Assembly: GCA_910578405.1 (NCBI GenBank)
Contig: CAJTQO010000045.1
Location: 1-26,591, forward strand
Reading direction: 5' to 3'
DNA length: 26,591 nucleotides
Source of the DNA: an uncultured Lachnospiraceae bacterium
GTDB lineage: Bacteria; Bacillota; Clostridia; Lachnospirales; Lachnospiraceae
Positions 7,962 to 15,260 of the stretch are shown here, in pieces. The first letter of the stretch is position 1. Every line of letters starts with the position of its first letter. The notes beneath the pieces are model-generated. The model searched no databases, was not told the DNA's origin, and saw only the letters and a list, made by a program, of their open reading frames with translations. The position numbers and the translations under genes are program-made.

Positions 7962-9140
7962 TCACCGATACCGTTTCAGTCCCTCGGCCTTTCCTGTCAA
8001 ATAAAACCGCTCCATCGCTTCCGCCTGTGACCTTACGTCAAACCCTGCCTCTTTTATCCTCCAGCTCATATCCTTCCTTTCATGTTCCATTCCTATATAC
8101 TTCTCTATCTCATCCGCCCATGCCCCAGCCGTTTTCCCTAAGCTTTCAAAATGCACCAGCCCGCAAAGCCCAACCTCCGGCGTTATCCGGTCAGACGCCA
8201 GACAAGGCAGTCCTGCCGCCTGCGCCTCCACCACCGTCCCCGGAAGCCCCTCGAACCGGGAAGGAAATAAAAAGAAGTCAAACGCCTGGTAATACCTCTC
8301 CACCTCTTTCTGATTCCCCAAAAAAAGCACATCCTTCGAAATCCCAAGCGCCTGCGCCTGCGCTTTGGCTTTCCCCATGCCTTCCCCTTCGCCAAGCAGC
8401 ATCAGCACACAACGTTTCCCCCGCGCTTTTTGCCGTCCATGCAGACAAGCGAACACCTCCAACAAAAATTCATGGTTTTTTGCATAATGGAACCTGCCCA
8501 CATGCCCCACCACAAAGCAATCCTCCACCTTCCTCTCCCTGCGCACACATTCCCTTACCGCCTCCTGATACCGGAACTTTTCCCCATCAATGGCATTGGG
8601 AATCAGGCAGGCTTTGGGCGAGCTTTCCCAGGATTTGCCAAACACCGACGCCCCGGCTTCCCTGGAGCAGGCGAAACAATAATCCGCCCGCGCCAATAAC
8701 GGCAGCCGCAGCGCCCTGGTGGCCAGCCCCTTTATCCCCTGATCCACCCCTGCGCTCCTGGCATGGGCGCACACCACCCGCGTTCCTGCCAGGCGCGCCT
8801 GGGGCAGATAGATAGAAGCCGTGCTTGTCATATGCCCCTGAACTACCGCATAGCTGGGATGCGCCCTAAAAAAATCCCGCACTGCTTTTTTATATTCGAG
8901 ATAATTATATATTTTAAATTTAGGGAGAAAATATACCTTCCCCCCTAAAGCCGCTACCTCCTCATCATAAAACTCCGGCGTACGCACGGCGTCCCTGCCG
9001 CTTTCCATCTTTTGATGCACGAGAAAATCAAACTGCACTTTTTCCCTGTCCATGCATCGGTACAAATCCATAATGCGGCTTTCCGCCCCACCAAGGCTCA
9101 ATCCCCCCAATACATGCAACACCCGCACCGGTTTCCCCAT
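7962..9140 (-). CDS. GT4-family glycosyltransferase (EpsF-like)
   Basis: Starting at the ATG at 9140 this is a 392-residue GT-B enzyme. VLHVLGGLSLGGAESRIMDLY (8-27) is the typical N-terminus of EpsF-type exopolysaccharide glycosyltransferases. VGHVGRFHYAKNH (211-223) opens the donor domain and E297GLPGTVVE305 is the E-x7-E motif. I prefer 9140 because the fold begins at once and AGGGAG lies about 10 bases upstream. An in-frame ATG at 9317 would add 59 low-complexity residues. It has a modest AAGG site overlapping the stop of the preceding gene, so coupled translation from 9317 cannot be excluded. The sugar donor is unknown. Confidence 0.92.
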   Translation of the reverse strand: MGKPVRVLHVLGGLSLGGAESRIMDLYRCMDREKVQFDFLVHQKMESGRDAVRTPEFYDEEVAALGGKVYFLPKFKIYNYLEYKKAVRDFFRAHPSYAVVQGHMTSTASIYLPQARLAGTRVVCAHARSAGVDQGIKGLATRALRLPLLARADYCFACSREAGASVFGKSWESSPKACLIPNAIDGEKFRYQEAVRECVRRERKVEDCFVVGHVGRFHYAKNHEFLLEVFACLHGRQKARGKRCVLMLLGEGEGMGKAKAQAQALGISKDVLFLGNQKEVERYYQAFDFFLFPSRFEGLPGTVVEAQAAGLPCLASDRITPEVGLCGLVHFESLGKTAGAWADEIEKYIGMEHERKDMSWRIKEAGFDVRSQAEAMERFYLTGKAEGLKRYR

Positions 9141-9325
9141 ATCCGCCCCGCTCCCTGCTTTCTCATTCTCTGCACGCAATATCCTGTCCATCCATTTCCC
9201 TGTTCCATCCACACAGCGCCCTGCCCTGACCGCTCCCCGTTCTTGGCCAGGCTGTAAAACCCTTGACGCTTTCCAATTTTTCCCTTTCCCATATCCCCTG
9301 GCCGGGAAAGAATCCATCCTGCGCC
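9141..9325. other. Spacer or N-terminal extension region
   Basis: These bases lie between the deacetylase-like gene and the preferred start of the EpsF-like GT4. The GT4 frame stays open across it to an ATG at 9317, but the predicted residues have no recognisable domain. No promoter or terminator is evident. Confidence 0.45.
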
Positions 9326-10054
9326 TTACAATGCCCTTACTAAAAAACGCTTCACTGCCGCCAGTAAATACTCCCCTGCCCTTCCAAACACCGTACGCCG
9401 GGCTGGCGGCTCTTCCACATATTCTCCGTAAGATATCATCTCCTGCTCCCGGAATATCTTACGGTACCGCTCCATATCGCCCTCCCCCATAGTATTGGTA
9501 TGCACCACCATAGTGGTAAACCCATGCCTCTTTTTCAAACTTTCCGAAAGCCGGAAAGAAATCGGATAAAACGTAAGTCCCTTCCAAAGATAGGGACGTT
9601 TCCCAAACCCATCCGTCACCCTTTGAAACCCTGCATCCTTCAATGCCCTTAAAGTATTTCCGTCATAGGCATGGGCCGGAGCCATAAAAAAATCCGTAAC
9701 TATCCCATGGCTTTCCAGAATTGCCTTCCCCTTCCCCAGCATCTCCCGCTGCCTTGCATAAGGCACGCCTGCAAACTCCGAAAAATCATTGAGCGGAAAC
9801 ATCCCGCCTTTTTTTTCCGTATATATATGCTGATAACCATGCAGGGCCACCACCCAGCCGGCTTCTTTCAGCCCTTTTACATATTCCCAAAATCCGGCCT
9901 CTTCTCTGCCCCGGTTCAAGTTCCCGTCCAGGTTGTCCGGCACTACCCCAATCAACGGCTGAATGCCATATTCGTCCAAAAGCGCCCGGAACTGTTCAAA
10001 CTTTCCCCAATCCATCGCCGGGGTTATATCATCCATACGAACCGCAATCTTCAT
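9326..10054 (-). CDS. DUF2334 / polysaccharide-deacetylase-like protein
   Basis: This 242-residue protein has VRMDDI (5-10, metal-binding-type Asp pair D8 and D9), LHGYQH (71-76, two histidines spaced as in NodB motif 2) and MAPAHAYD (124-131, H128). These are the hallmarks of DUF2334-type members of the carbohydrate esterase 4 superfamily, which are presumed to hydrolyse amide or ester groups on glycans. There is no signal peptide, so a cytoplasmic substrate such as a nucleotide sugar or lipid-linked intermediate is possible. The protein ends in a basic, hydrophobic tail that could contact membrane. It is the first gene of the left transcription unit, about 135 bases downstream of a good minus-strand promoter at 10196-10223. 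The ribosome site (TAGGGA) is weak. Confidence 0.88.
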   Translation of the reverse strand: MKIAVRMDDITPAMDWGKFEQFRALLDEYGIQPLIGVVPDNLDGNLNRGREEAGFWEYVKGLKEAGWVVALHGYQHIYTEKKGGMFPLNDFSEFAGVPYARQREMLGKGKAILESHGIVTDFFMAPAHAYDGNTLRALKDAGFQRVTDGFGKRPYLWKGLTFYPISFRLSESLKKRHGFTTMVVHTNTMGEGDMERYRKIFREQEMISYGEYVEEPPARRTVFGRAGEYLLAAVKRFLVRAL

Positions 10055-10195
10055 ATCCCTATCCCAGCCCCATCCAGGCGCCGCCTTCCTTTCTCTAACC
10101 TATCTGCGCATCCTGTATCCATTTTACGCTGCCAGGCCTTCCCCACGCCCTATGCTTCCAAAGCCCTTCCATGCCAAGAACACTGCCATTTATTT

Positions 10196-10223
10196 ATTGT
10201 ACCAAATTCAGCAAAGAAAGCAA
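10196..10223 (-). promoter_or_regulatory. Candidate sigma-A promoter for the left polysaccharide unit
   Basis: Read on the minus strand there is TTGCTT (10223-10218), a 16-base spacer, then TGGTACAAT, an extended -10 box with TACAAT at 10201-10196. Transcription would start near 10189 and leave a leader of about 135 bases before the gene at 10054. It faces away from the chemoreceptor gene. The -35 box matches only three of six consensus bases, but the extended -10 is convincing. Confidence 0.65.
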
Positions 10224-10475
10224 CTTTTTTCTTTATAAAATATGGCAATCCGCTTGATATTGCGAACTGCCACATAACTGCCTTTCTTTTATATACCTTA
10301 ACCTGCATGGCGCTCACGCCATATTCAAATCATTTCTAATGGTAAAATATTCTATCTTCCCTTATTCATACATACCCAAATGGAGAAAACAGGGCTTTAT
10401 ATTATAAAGGAATTGTCCACAAGAAAATTTTCCATGCAAAAGATACCGGAAAAAATGCAAAGGATAATAATGATA
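10224..10475. other. AT-rich divergent intergenic region with small inverted repeats
   Basis: This is the core of the region between two divergent promoters. It is visibly more AT-rich than the genes. Two inverted repeats stand out: ATGGCG-CTCA-CGCCAT at 10307-10322 and CTTTATA-T-TATAAAG at 10395-10409. They could be operator sites or chance. A TATAAT exists on the minus strand at 10406-10401 but has no matching -35 box. No gene is supported here. Confidence 0.5.
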
Positions 10476-10504
10476 TTTTCATTTTGCCTTATATCTGATA
10501 TAAT
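10476..10504 (+). promoter_or_regulatory. Candidate promoter of the chemoreceptor gene
   Basis: TTTTCA at 10476-10481, a 17-base spacer and TGATATAAT (extended -10, TATAAT at 10499-10504) form a good sigma-A-type promoter. Transcription would start near 10511, leaving an 80-base leader. No sigma-D/FliA-type motaxis promoter was seen, so the gene may not belong to the flagellar regulon. Confidence 0.7.
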
Positions 10505-10507
10505 AAT

Positions 10508-10563
10508 TGGCGAAAAACTTTCGCCAGGCAGGGGCGCCGCCATACCGCCGGCAAACCCCTGGC
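10508..10563 (+). promoter_or_regulatory. Structured leader with mutually exclusive stems upstream of the MCP
   Basis: TGGCGAAA (10508-10515) pairs perfectly with TTTCGCCA (10519-10526) over a three-base loop. CAGGGG (10529-10534) pairs with CCCCTG (10556-10561), and inside it GCCG (10536-10539) pairs with CGGC (10549-10552). An alternative stem, GCCAGG (10523-10528) with CCTGGC (10558-10563), would break both. Such switching is what attenuators and riboswitches do. I do not recognise a known riboswitch class here, including c-di-GMP types. Confidence 0.5.
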
Positions 10564-10576
10564 TGTCAATTGACAG
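10563..10576. promoter_or_regulatory. Perfect 14-bp palindrome beside the MCP ribosome site
   Basis: CTGTCAATTGACAG is exactly self-complementary and ends one base before the AGGAG ribosome site at 10578-10582. It could be an operator for a dimeric regulator or part of the leader RNA fold. No specific regulator can be named. Confidence 0.45.
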
Positions 10577-10590
10577 ATAGGAGAATACAT

Positions 10591-12102
10591 ATGCCAACAG
10601 CAAATCATTCAAACAAAGAAACCGGAAAGGAAAAAAGAGTAAACAAATTTGCGCTTATCCTCATAACCATTATTGACCTGTTTCTGTTTTTTGGTTATAT
10701 CGGGGATTATAATCAGGGGAATATCGGCTTTGGCTTTATGCTTACCGTAATCCTGACAGTCATTGTTTCCATGGCAGCCTGCTATATCACTTATTTCCGC
10801 CAAAAAGACAGCGCGGCATTCAAATACATTTCCGTAGCCGGATATATGGCCGTCTATGGCTTGGCCGTATTTGGGGCGCAAAATGACCTTGTGTTTGTAA
10901 TGGCGTTTCCGCTCACCGTCATCTATATCTTGTATTACAATTTCCGGTTAATCCTGGTCATTGCCATGGTTTTTGGCGGAATAAACATCATCGACATTTT
11001 TTATATCGCGGCAATCCTTGGGCATACGCATTCCGGCGCCCCCATCAACAGCACATCCCTTTTGCTGCAGGGCGCATCCACTGTCGTATATATGCTTGTC
11101 CTTTGCGGCACAACGTATATTTCCAATGACAATAACGCGAAAAAAATCGCAAGCATCAATGCGGAAAAAGAAAAGAGCATGGAACTTTTAAATGAAGTGT
11201 TGCATGTAGCCGCTTCCGTAAAGCAAAACTGCACCAAAGCCGCGGACCATATCAGCAAGCTCAGCCAATATGTGGATTCCACCGTATCGGAACTGGACGG
11301 CATCGCGGAAGGGAACAGCAACAATGCCGACAGTATCGAAAAGCAGACTGTTATGACAGGAAATATCCAGAATATGATTCTGGAAACAAAGCAAATGTCC
11401 GACGAAATGCTTACCGTGGCCAAAGGCTCCGAAGCGGCCGTCCGCAACGGCCAGCAGACCGTAGACAGCTTGCAGGCGCAGGCGGACAAAACAAAGGAGG
11501 CAAATGAGCGGGTTGTTTCCGCAGTAGCCAGCCTTATTGCCAATGCAGAAACCGTGGAGCAGATTACCGAGCATATTTTTTCCATATCCAGCCAGACAAA
11601 CCTGTTAGCCTTGAACGCATCCATCGAAAGCGCCAGGGCCGGAGACGCCGGAAGGGGATTTTCCGTAGTATCGGAAGAAATCCGTGTGCTTGCGGACGAA
11701 ACAAGAAGCCTGACGGAACGCATCCGCAAAATCGTGGGGGAACTCAAAACCAATGCCGATGCGGCCCAAAATACGGTAAACCAAGTGATGATGGCCGCAG
11801 ATACCGAACACAGCCTTATCCTTAACGCCAGCGGCCAATTTCGTGAAATTGGAAGCCACATGAACGGGCTCCATAAAAATGTACAGGAGATTTACAAAAA
11901 AATAGAAGAAATTTTAGAATCCAACAACGCCATTGTGGACAGCATCCACCATATTTCCGCCGTCAGTGAAGAAGTGTCTGCCAGCGCCCAGCAAGCCACG
12001 GAACTTGGCGCAGACACCAGCCAGAAAGCCGAACAGGCCAGAGAATTAATGATGGGGCTTTTGGAAACGGTAAAAGCAATGGATCGCTATTTCATTGAGT
12101 AG
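10591..12102 (+). CDS. Methyl-accepting chemotaxis protein with a multi-pass membrane sensor region
   Basis: This 503-residue chemoreceptor has no large extracellular ligand domain. The N-terminal part has about six membrane segments (roughly 20-38, 46-69, 79-96, 100-117, 119-144 and 157-177), so sensing would be in or at the membrane. From about 185 to the end it is a long coiled coil. The conserved MCP hairpin tip lies around 335-372 and includes TNLLALNASIESARAGDAGR and RGFSVVSEEIRVLADE, the site that contacts CheA and CheW. I chose the ATG at 10591 because AGGAG is 8 bases upstream; an earlier in-frame start at 10507 lies before the predicted transcript start. It is the only plus-strand gene here, placed between two polysaccharide units. 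Its ligand, and any link to glycan production, are unknown. Confidence 0.95.
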   Translation: MPTANHSNKETGKEKRVNKFALILITIIDLFLFFGYIGDYNQGNIGFGFMLTVILTVIVSMAACYITYFRQKDSAAFKYISVAGYMAVYGLAVFGAQNDLVFVMAFPLTVIYILYYNFRLILVIAMVFGGINIIDIFYIAAILGHTHSGAPINSTSLLLQGASTVVYMLVLCGTTYISNDNNAKKIASINAEKEKSMELLNEVLHVAASVKQNCTKAADHISKLSQYVDSTVSELDGIAEGNSNNADSIEKQTVMTGNIQNMILETKQMSDEMLTVAKGSEAAVRNGQQTVDSLQAQADKTKEANERVVSAVASLIANAETVEQITEHIFSISSQTNLLALNASIESARAGDAGRGFSVVSEEIRVLADETRSLTERIRKIVGELKTNADAAQNTVNQVMMAADTEHSLILNASGQFREIGSHMNGLHKNVQEIYKKIEEILESNNAIVDSIHHISAVSEEVSASAQQATELGADTSQKAEQARELMMGLLETVKAMDRYFIE

Positions 12103-12152
12103 GGGAAGATAATTAATTCTTCCCCCTTATGCAACGGATATCCTTCCGTTTT
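12102..12152. terminator. Candidate bidirectional terminator hairpins between convergent genes
   Basis: GGGGAAGA (12102-12109) and TCTTCCCC (12118-12125) form an 8-bp stem overlapping the MCP stop codon. AACGGA (12133-12138) and TCCGTT (12145-12150) form a second stem that runs into TTTT (12149-12152) on the plus strand. The U-tracts are short, so termination is plausible but not certain. The convergent gene ends at 12197. Confidence 0.45.
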
Positions 12153-12196
12153 ACCAATACTTTTTCACTCTTTCCGCTATGGTCAAATACGGAAAA

Positions 12197-13117
12197 CTAC
12201 TCCAGCCTGTCTCCTGGCTCCAACTCCCGCACGCACTCGTAACGGTCAATTAAAAGTGACCCATCCACCGTTCTTACAATCGGTTTCCCATCAAAAACAT
12301 CCACCACTTCCCCTGGCGCATACTCGGAAAAATCAATCATCTCATCAAAGGGATGGGCTTCCCATACTGTAACCCGCTCCTCCCCACACAAAGCGAAAGC
12401 CCCCGGAAAAGGCGCCGCCACCCCGCGTATCAGATTGTAAATATTCCGCGTCCGCTCATGGAAGTCAATCTTCCCATCTGCCGCTGTCCTTTTCTTATAC
12501 CAGGAATCAAAATCCCTGGACTGCGTCCGAATTACGATATTGCCTTCCTCATAAGCCTTTAACAGCTTTCGTATCAGCCTTTTGGAGCATATCATATTTT
12601 TATACTGCGCCGTCCGTATATCATCATGGGGCGTTATGGAAAACATTTCCGTAGCGAAGATATTGGGGCTGTCCGCTTTTTCATCATACCGGAACAAATT
12701 CAGGTTAAACCTGGTGTCTCCCAAAATAATCGACCAGTTTAACGGCGACCGTCCCCTGCCAAAAGGCAGGTATCCGCTGTTTCCATGGAAACCATAGACC
12801 CCATAGGCAAACCGGGCCAGCACATAAGCCGGTATAAGCCTTTGCCAGCCCATGGATATGGCAATCTCAAACTCATTTTCTTCCATAAAAGCCTTTGTCT
12901 TTTCATCCGTCAGAAAATAACTGTCCGCTTCGAATACCGGTATCCCATATTTTTCCGTCAGCACAGAGAGCCCTTTAAACCCTGACACCTGGTTGCCCTT
13001 CAACGCTTCCCCGCTAATCGTAATAACCATATCCACCGGGCAAATTTTTTGGTGGATAAACTCCACAATATTTTCTGAAGTGTCCTTCACCCCAAACACT
13101 GTCACCTTGTATTTCAT
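12197..13117 (-). CDS. Sugar N-formyltransferase-like protein (formyl_trans family)
   Basis: This 306-residue protein has the formyltransferase fold. The region GFHGNSGYLPFGRGRSPLNW (109-128) and the aspartate in KADSPNIF (D149 at 147-154) correspond to the active-site His and Asp of Fmt/ArnA-type enzymes that use N10-formyl-tetrahydrofolate. RGVAAPFPGAF (231-241) matches the C-terminal subdomain. In canonical enzymes the site reads N-x-H; here it reads G109-F-H111, so the usual Asn is absent and Asn113 lies just after. It is probably a sugar-amine formylase for this glycan and not Met-tRNA formyltransferase, judging from context. I took the ATG at 13117 with AAGG 8 bases upstream; a GTG at 13135 would add six residues. 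It is the last gene of the right unit. Confidence 0.88.
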   Translation of the reverse strand: MKYKVTVFGVKDTSENIVEFIHQKICPVDMVITISGEALKGNQVSGFKGLSVLTEKYGIPVFEADSYFLTDEKTKAFMEENEFEIAISMGWQRLIPAYVLARFAYGVYGFHGNSGYLPFGRGRSPLNWSIILGDTRFNLNLFRYDEKADSPNIFATEMFSITPHDDIRTAQYKNMICSKRLIRKLLKAYEEGNIVIRTQSRDFDSWYKKRTAADGKIDFHERTRNIYNLIRGVAAPFPGAFALCGEERVTVWEAHPFDEMIDFSEYAPGEVVDVFDGKPIVRTVDGSLLIDRYECVRELEPGDRLE

Positions 13118-13166
13118 CCCTGCCACCTTCCGCACTGCGCTTTGCCTGCCTTAGAGCGCCCCTACC

Positions 13167-14144
13167 CTACTGCAAATTCTCCCTATACCAGTCAATCGCC
13201 AACTGAATGCCTTTTGCAAAATCATACTCCGGGTCATACCCAAGCATTTCCCGCGCCCTGGAAATATCCGCATTGGAATCCTTAATATCGCCCAGACGCG
13301 GAGGGCCAAACGTAGGTTCCACCTCCACACCCAACGCTTTGCACAAATCATAATACACATCAATTAAAAACTCCCTGCCCCCTGCGCCAATATTATATGC
13401 CTTCCCGGCCGCCTCGCCGGAAGCAAGACAGGCTTTCAAATTCGCCTCAATCACATTGTCAATATAGGTAAAATCCCTGGACTGTTTCCCATCCCCATTG
13501 ATTACTGGCGTTTCCCCATGCAGCAGCATGCGGATAAATTTAGGTATCACCGCCGCATACGCCCCATCCGGGTCCTGCCGCCTGCCAAAGACATTAAAGT
13601 ATCGCATCCCATAAGTGTCCAGCCCGTACAGCTCCTTATACAGCCTCCCGTATTCCTCATCCACCCGCTTCGTCAGCGCATAAGGCGAAAGAACGTTCCC
13701 TTCCACTCCCTCTTTCTTTGGAAGCTGCGGATGGTCGCCGTAAACCGATGAACTGGAAGCATACACAAACTTCTTCACACCATTTTGCCTGCTTGCCTCC
13801 ATCATATGCAGCGTTCCGCGAATATTAATCTCCTCATATAAAAGCGGCATCTCAATACTCCTTGGCACACTCCCCCAAGCAGCCTGATTCAACACATAGT
13901 CCACTCCTTTGGTTGCCTCCAGACACGTATCCAGCTCCCGGATGTCCCCTTTGAGAAATGTAAACCGTTGTGACTTTGTAAAAGGCTCCACATTCTCATA
14001 TTTCCCTGTGGAAAGGTTATCCAGACACCTCACCGTATACCCCATACCCAAAAGCGCCTCGCAAAGGTTAGAGCCAATAAACCCTGCCCCGCCCGTTACA
14101 AGAAAAACACTCTTTTCGTCAAATTTCAAATCCTGATATCCCAT
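13167..14144 (-). CDS. NAD-dependent UDP-GlcNAc(A) 4-epimerase, TviC/WbpP-like
   Basis: This 325-residue extended SDR enzyme has a TGGAGFIGS nucleotide-binding loop (17-25), the catalytic serine region ASSSSVYGDHP (129-139) and Y155xxxK159 in SPYALTK. AAWGSVPRSIE (88-98) and NVFGRRQDPDGAYAAVIPKF (184-203) are signature stretches of the WbpP/TviC group, which epimerises C4 of UDP-GlcNAc or UDP-GlcNAcA. Together with the TviB-like dehydrogenase it would supply UDP-GalNAcA or UDP-GalNAc. GalE/UDP-glucose specificity is less likely because of the GSVPRS and GRRQDPDG signatures. The ribosome site is weak (GAAGAAAAGAAG). It lies after a repeat-containing spacer and 49 bases before the formyltransferase-like gene. 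Confidence 0.93.
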   Translation of the reverse strand: MGYQDLKFDEKSVFLVTGGAGFIGSNLCEALLGMGYTVRCLDNLSTGKYENVEPFTKSQRFTFLKGDIRELDTCLEATKGVDYVLNQAAWGSVPRSIEMPLLYEEINIRGTLHMMEASRQNGVKKFVYASSSSVYGDHPQLPKKEGVEGNVLSPYALTKRVDEEYGRLYKELYGLDTYGMRYFNVFGRRQDPDGAYAAVIPKFIRMLLHGETPVINGDGKQSRDFTYIDNVIEANLKACLASGEAAGKAYNIGAGGREFLIDVYYDLCKALGVEVEPTFGPPRLGDIKDSNADISRAREMLGYDPEYDFAKGIQLAIDWYRENLQ

Positions 14145-14199
14145 CTTCTTTTCTTCACCCGCTGCCGCCTCTGCCGCAAGCCCCTTTCTTATTTTTTAT

Positions 14200-14360
14200 T
14201 TCATTTCCGCCAATCCAAATCCGGCCGCTTCATTCCTGCCAATCCAAATCCTATTTTTCATTTCCGCCACTCCAAACCTGGACTTTTCATTCCTGCCACT
14301 CCAAATCCAACTATTCCATTCCCTATTCCAAATCCAGCCATTCCATTCCAAATAACGGTA
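14200..14360 (-). repeat. Degenerate 28-29 bp tandem repeat in the spacer
   Basis: Between the acidic unknown protein (stop at 14424) and the epimerase (start at 14144) the plus strand carries five or six degenerate copies starting TTCATTCCTGCCACTCCAAA, or close variants, at spacings of 27-29 bases. The transcript strand is purine-rich. The remaining bases, 14145-14199 and 14361-14423, show nothing distinct. An open frame crosses it by chance and encodes only repeat text rich in Trp, Asn and Glu. Confidence 0.8.
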
Positions 14361-14423
14361 ATTCTGTTTCCGGCTTTCCGTATTCTCTCCTTCCAGCCTT
14401 CCCATAACTTCCCGCTTCCCTGC

Positions 14424-15260
14424 CTAAACCCCCCGCGACGTCCTTGTATCCCCATGGAGGATCCGGCTTTTATCCGAACCGCTCATCTGCACAATCCGTC
14501 CGCTTTTATCATAATAAGTCAGCAAATCCGAATTTTTCACATAACGCCCCATCTCTTCCCCATTTTCCAGGTACCGTTCGGCCTCTGCCCTCTTTGCGGC
14601 CATCCCTGTCAGTTTTGCGCCCGCCGCACGCTCCCTTACCCCTTCCGCCTCTATGGTATCCAGCCAGGCTGCGCCTTCCAACGCTCTTGACCTTTCCGTA
14701 ACGTCAATGGGCAGTTCACTCCCGTATCCGTGCGCATCCCCCTCCTGTACCATTTCCTGGCTCTGCGCTCCGGCCTCCTCGCCATCTATTCTTTCTCCGG
14801 CTTCCCCATTTCCTGCCGTCTCACCGTCTTGTGCAATTTTTTGCGCTTCTCCGCTTTCTGCCGTCTCGCCGCTTCCTGACGCCTCACCGCTGTCAGAATT
14901 CCAAAAGTCCAGCAACGTATTTTTTATGCCGCTGAAAAACCCGGCAACGGCTTTAACCAGCTCTCCGAGAAACCCCCTGACGCTTTCCGCCGCCTGGTCA
15001 AAATCTATGCTTTCCCCTTTTGCCCCTTCCGTCTTCCGCCCGCTTCCAATCCCTCCCTGCTGCCCCTTCGGCTGGCCGGAAAACTCCGCAATGACGCCAT
15101 CCGCCTCTACCTTCGTCTTCCCATCCTTATCTTTCTTTGAGTCCTTCTCCCGCAGCCCCTGTTCCAGGGAAAACTTCTCCCCGTTTTCCATCCCCGTCCC
15201 GGCCTTGGTATTCACTCTCCGGTACTCCATATACCCCCGGTTGTTTACCGGATCGACCAT
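14424..15260 (-). CDS. Acidic low-complexity protein of unknown function
   Basis: I do not recognise this 278-residue protein with confidence. The N-terminal half is charged (Lys, Glu, Asp). A short amphipathic or hydrophobic stretch (FLGELVKAVAGFFSGIKNTL, about 97-116) follows, then a Gly/Glu/Ala-rich linker (about 124-170). A better ordered C-terminal part includes YVKNSDLLTYYDKSGRIV and a GSDKSRILHGD tail. No signal peptide is seen. The ordered C-terminus suggests a real gene with a conserved domain and a flexible linker. The start is uncertain: ATG at 15260 (GGTGG 6 bases upstream), 15230 or 15194 are all possible. All of them overlap the end of the membrane protein gene (stop at 15127) by 68-134 bases, which suggests translational coupling. 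Confidence 0.65.
   Translation of the reverse strand: MVDPVNNRGYMEYRRVNTKAGTGMENGEKFSLEQGLREKDSKKDKDGKTKVEADGVIAEFSGQPKGQQGGIGSGRKTEGAKGESIDFDQAAESVRGFLGELVKAVAGFFSGIKNTLLDFWNSDSGEASGSGETAESGEAQKIAQDGETAGNGEAGERIDGEEAGAQSQEMVQEGDAHGYGSELPIDVTERSRALEGAAWLDTIEAEGVRERAAGAKLTGMAAKRAEAERYLENGEEMGRYVKNSDLLTYYDKSGRIVQMSGSDKSRILHGDTRTSRGV

Noticed and set aside
7865..8815. Plus-strand 316-codon open frame rich in proline and serine
   Set aside because: It is antisense to the EpsF-like GT4 gene and reflects codon composition. It has no domain and no start signal.
10401..10406. Minus-strand promoter with TATAAT
   Set aside because: No acceptable -35 box at 16-18 bases. The promoter at 10196-10223 is better.
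10508..10563. c-di-GMP riboswitch upstream of the MCP
   Set aside because: The conserved GEMM core motifs are not present, and the element is shorter than the class needs.
11001..11861. Long minus-strand open frame opposite the MCP
   Set aside because: It is a shadow of the MCP coding frame with no ribosome site or recognisable domain.
12197..13117. Methionyl-tRNA formyltransferase
   Set aside because: The locus context is glycan synthesis, no def or other translation genes are adjacent, and the active-site block differs from Fmt.
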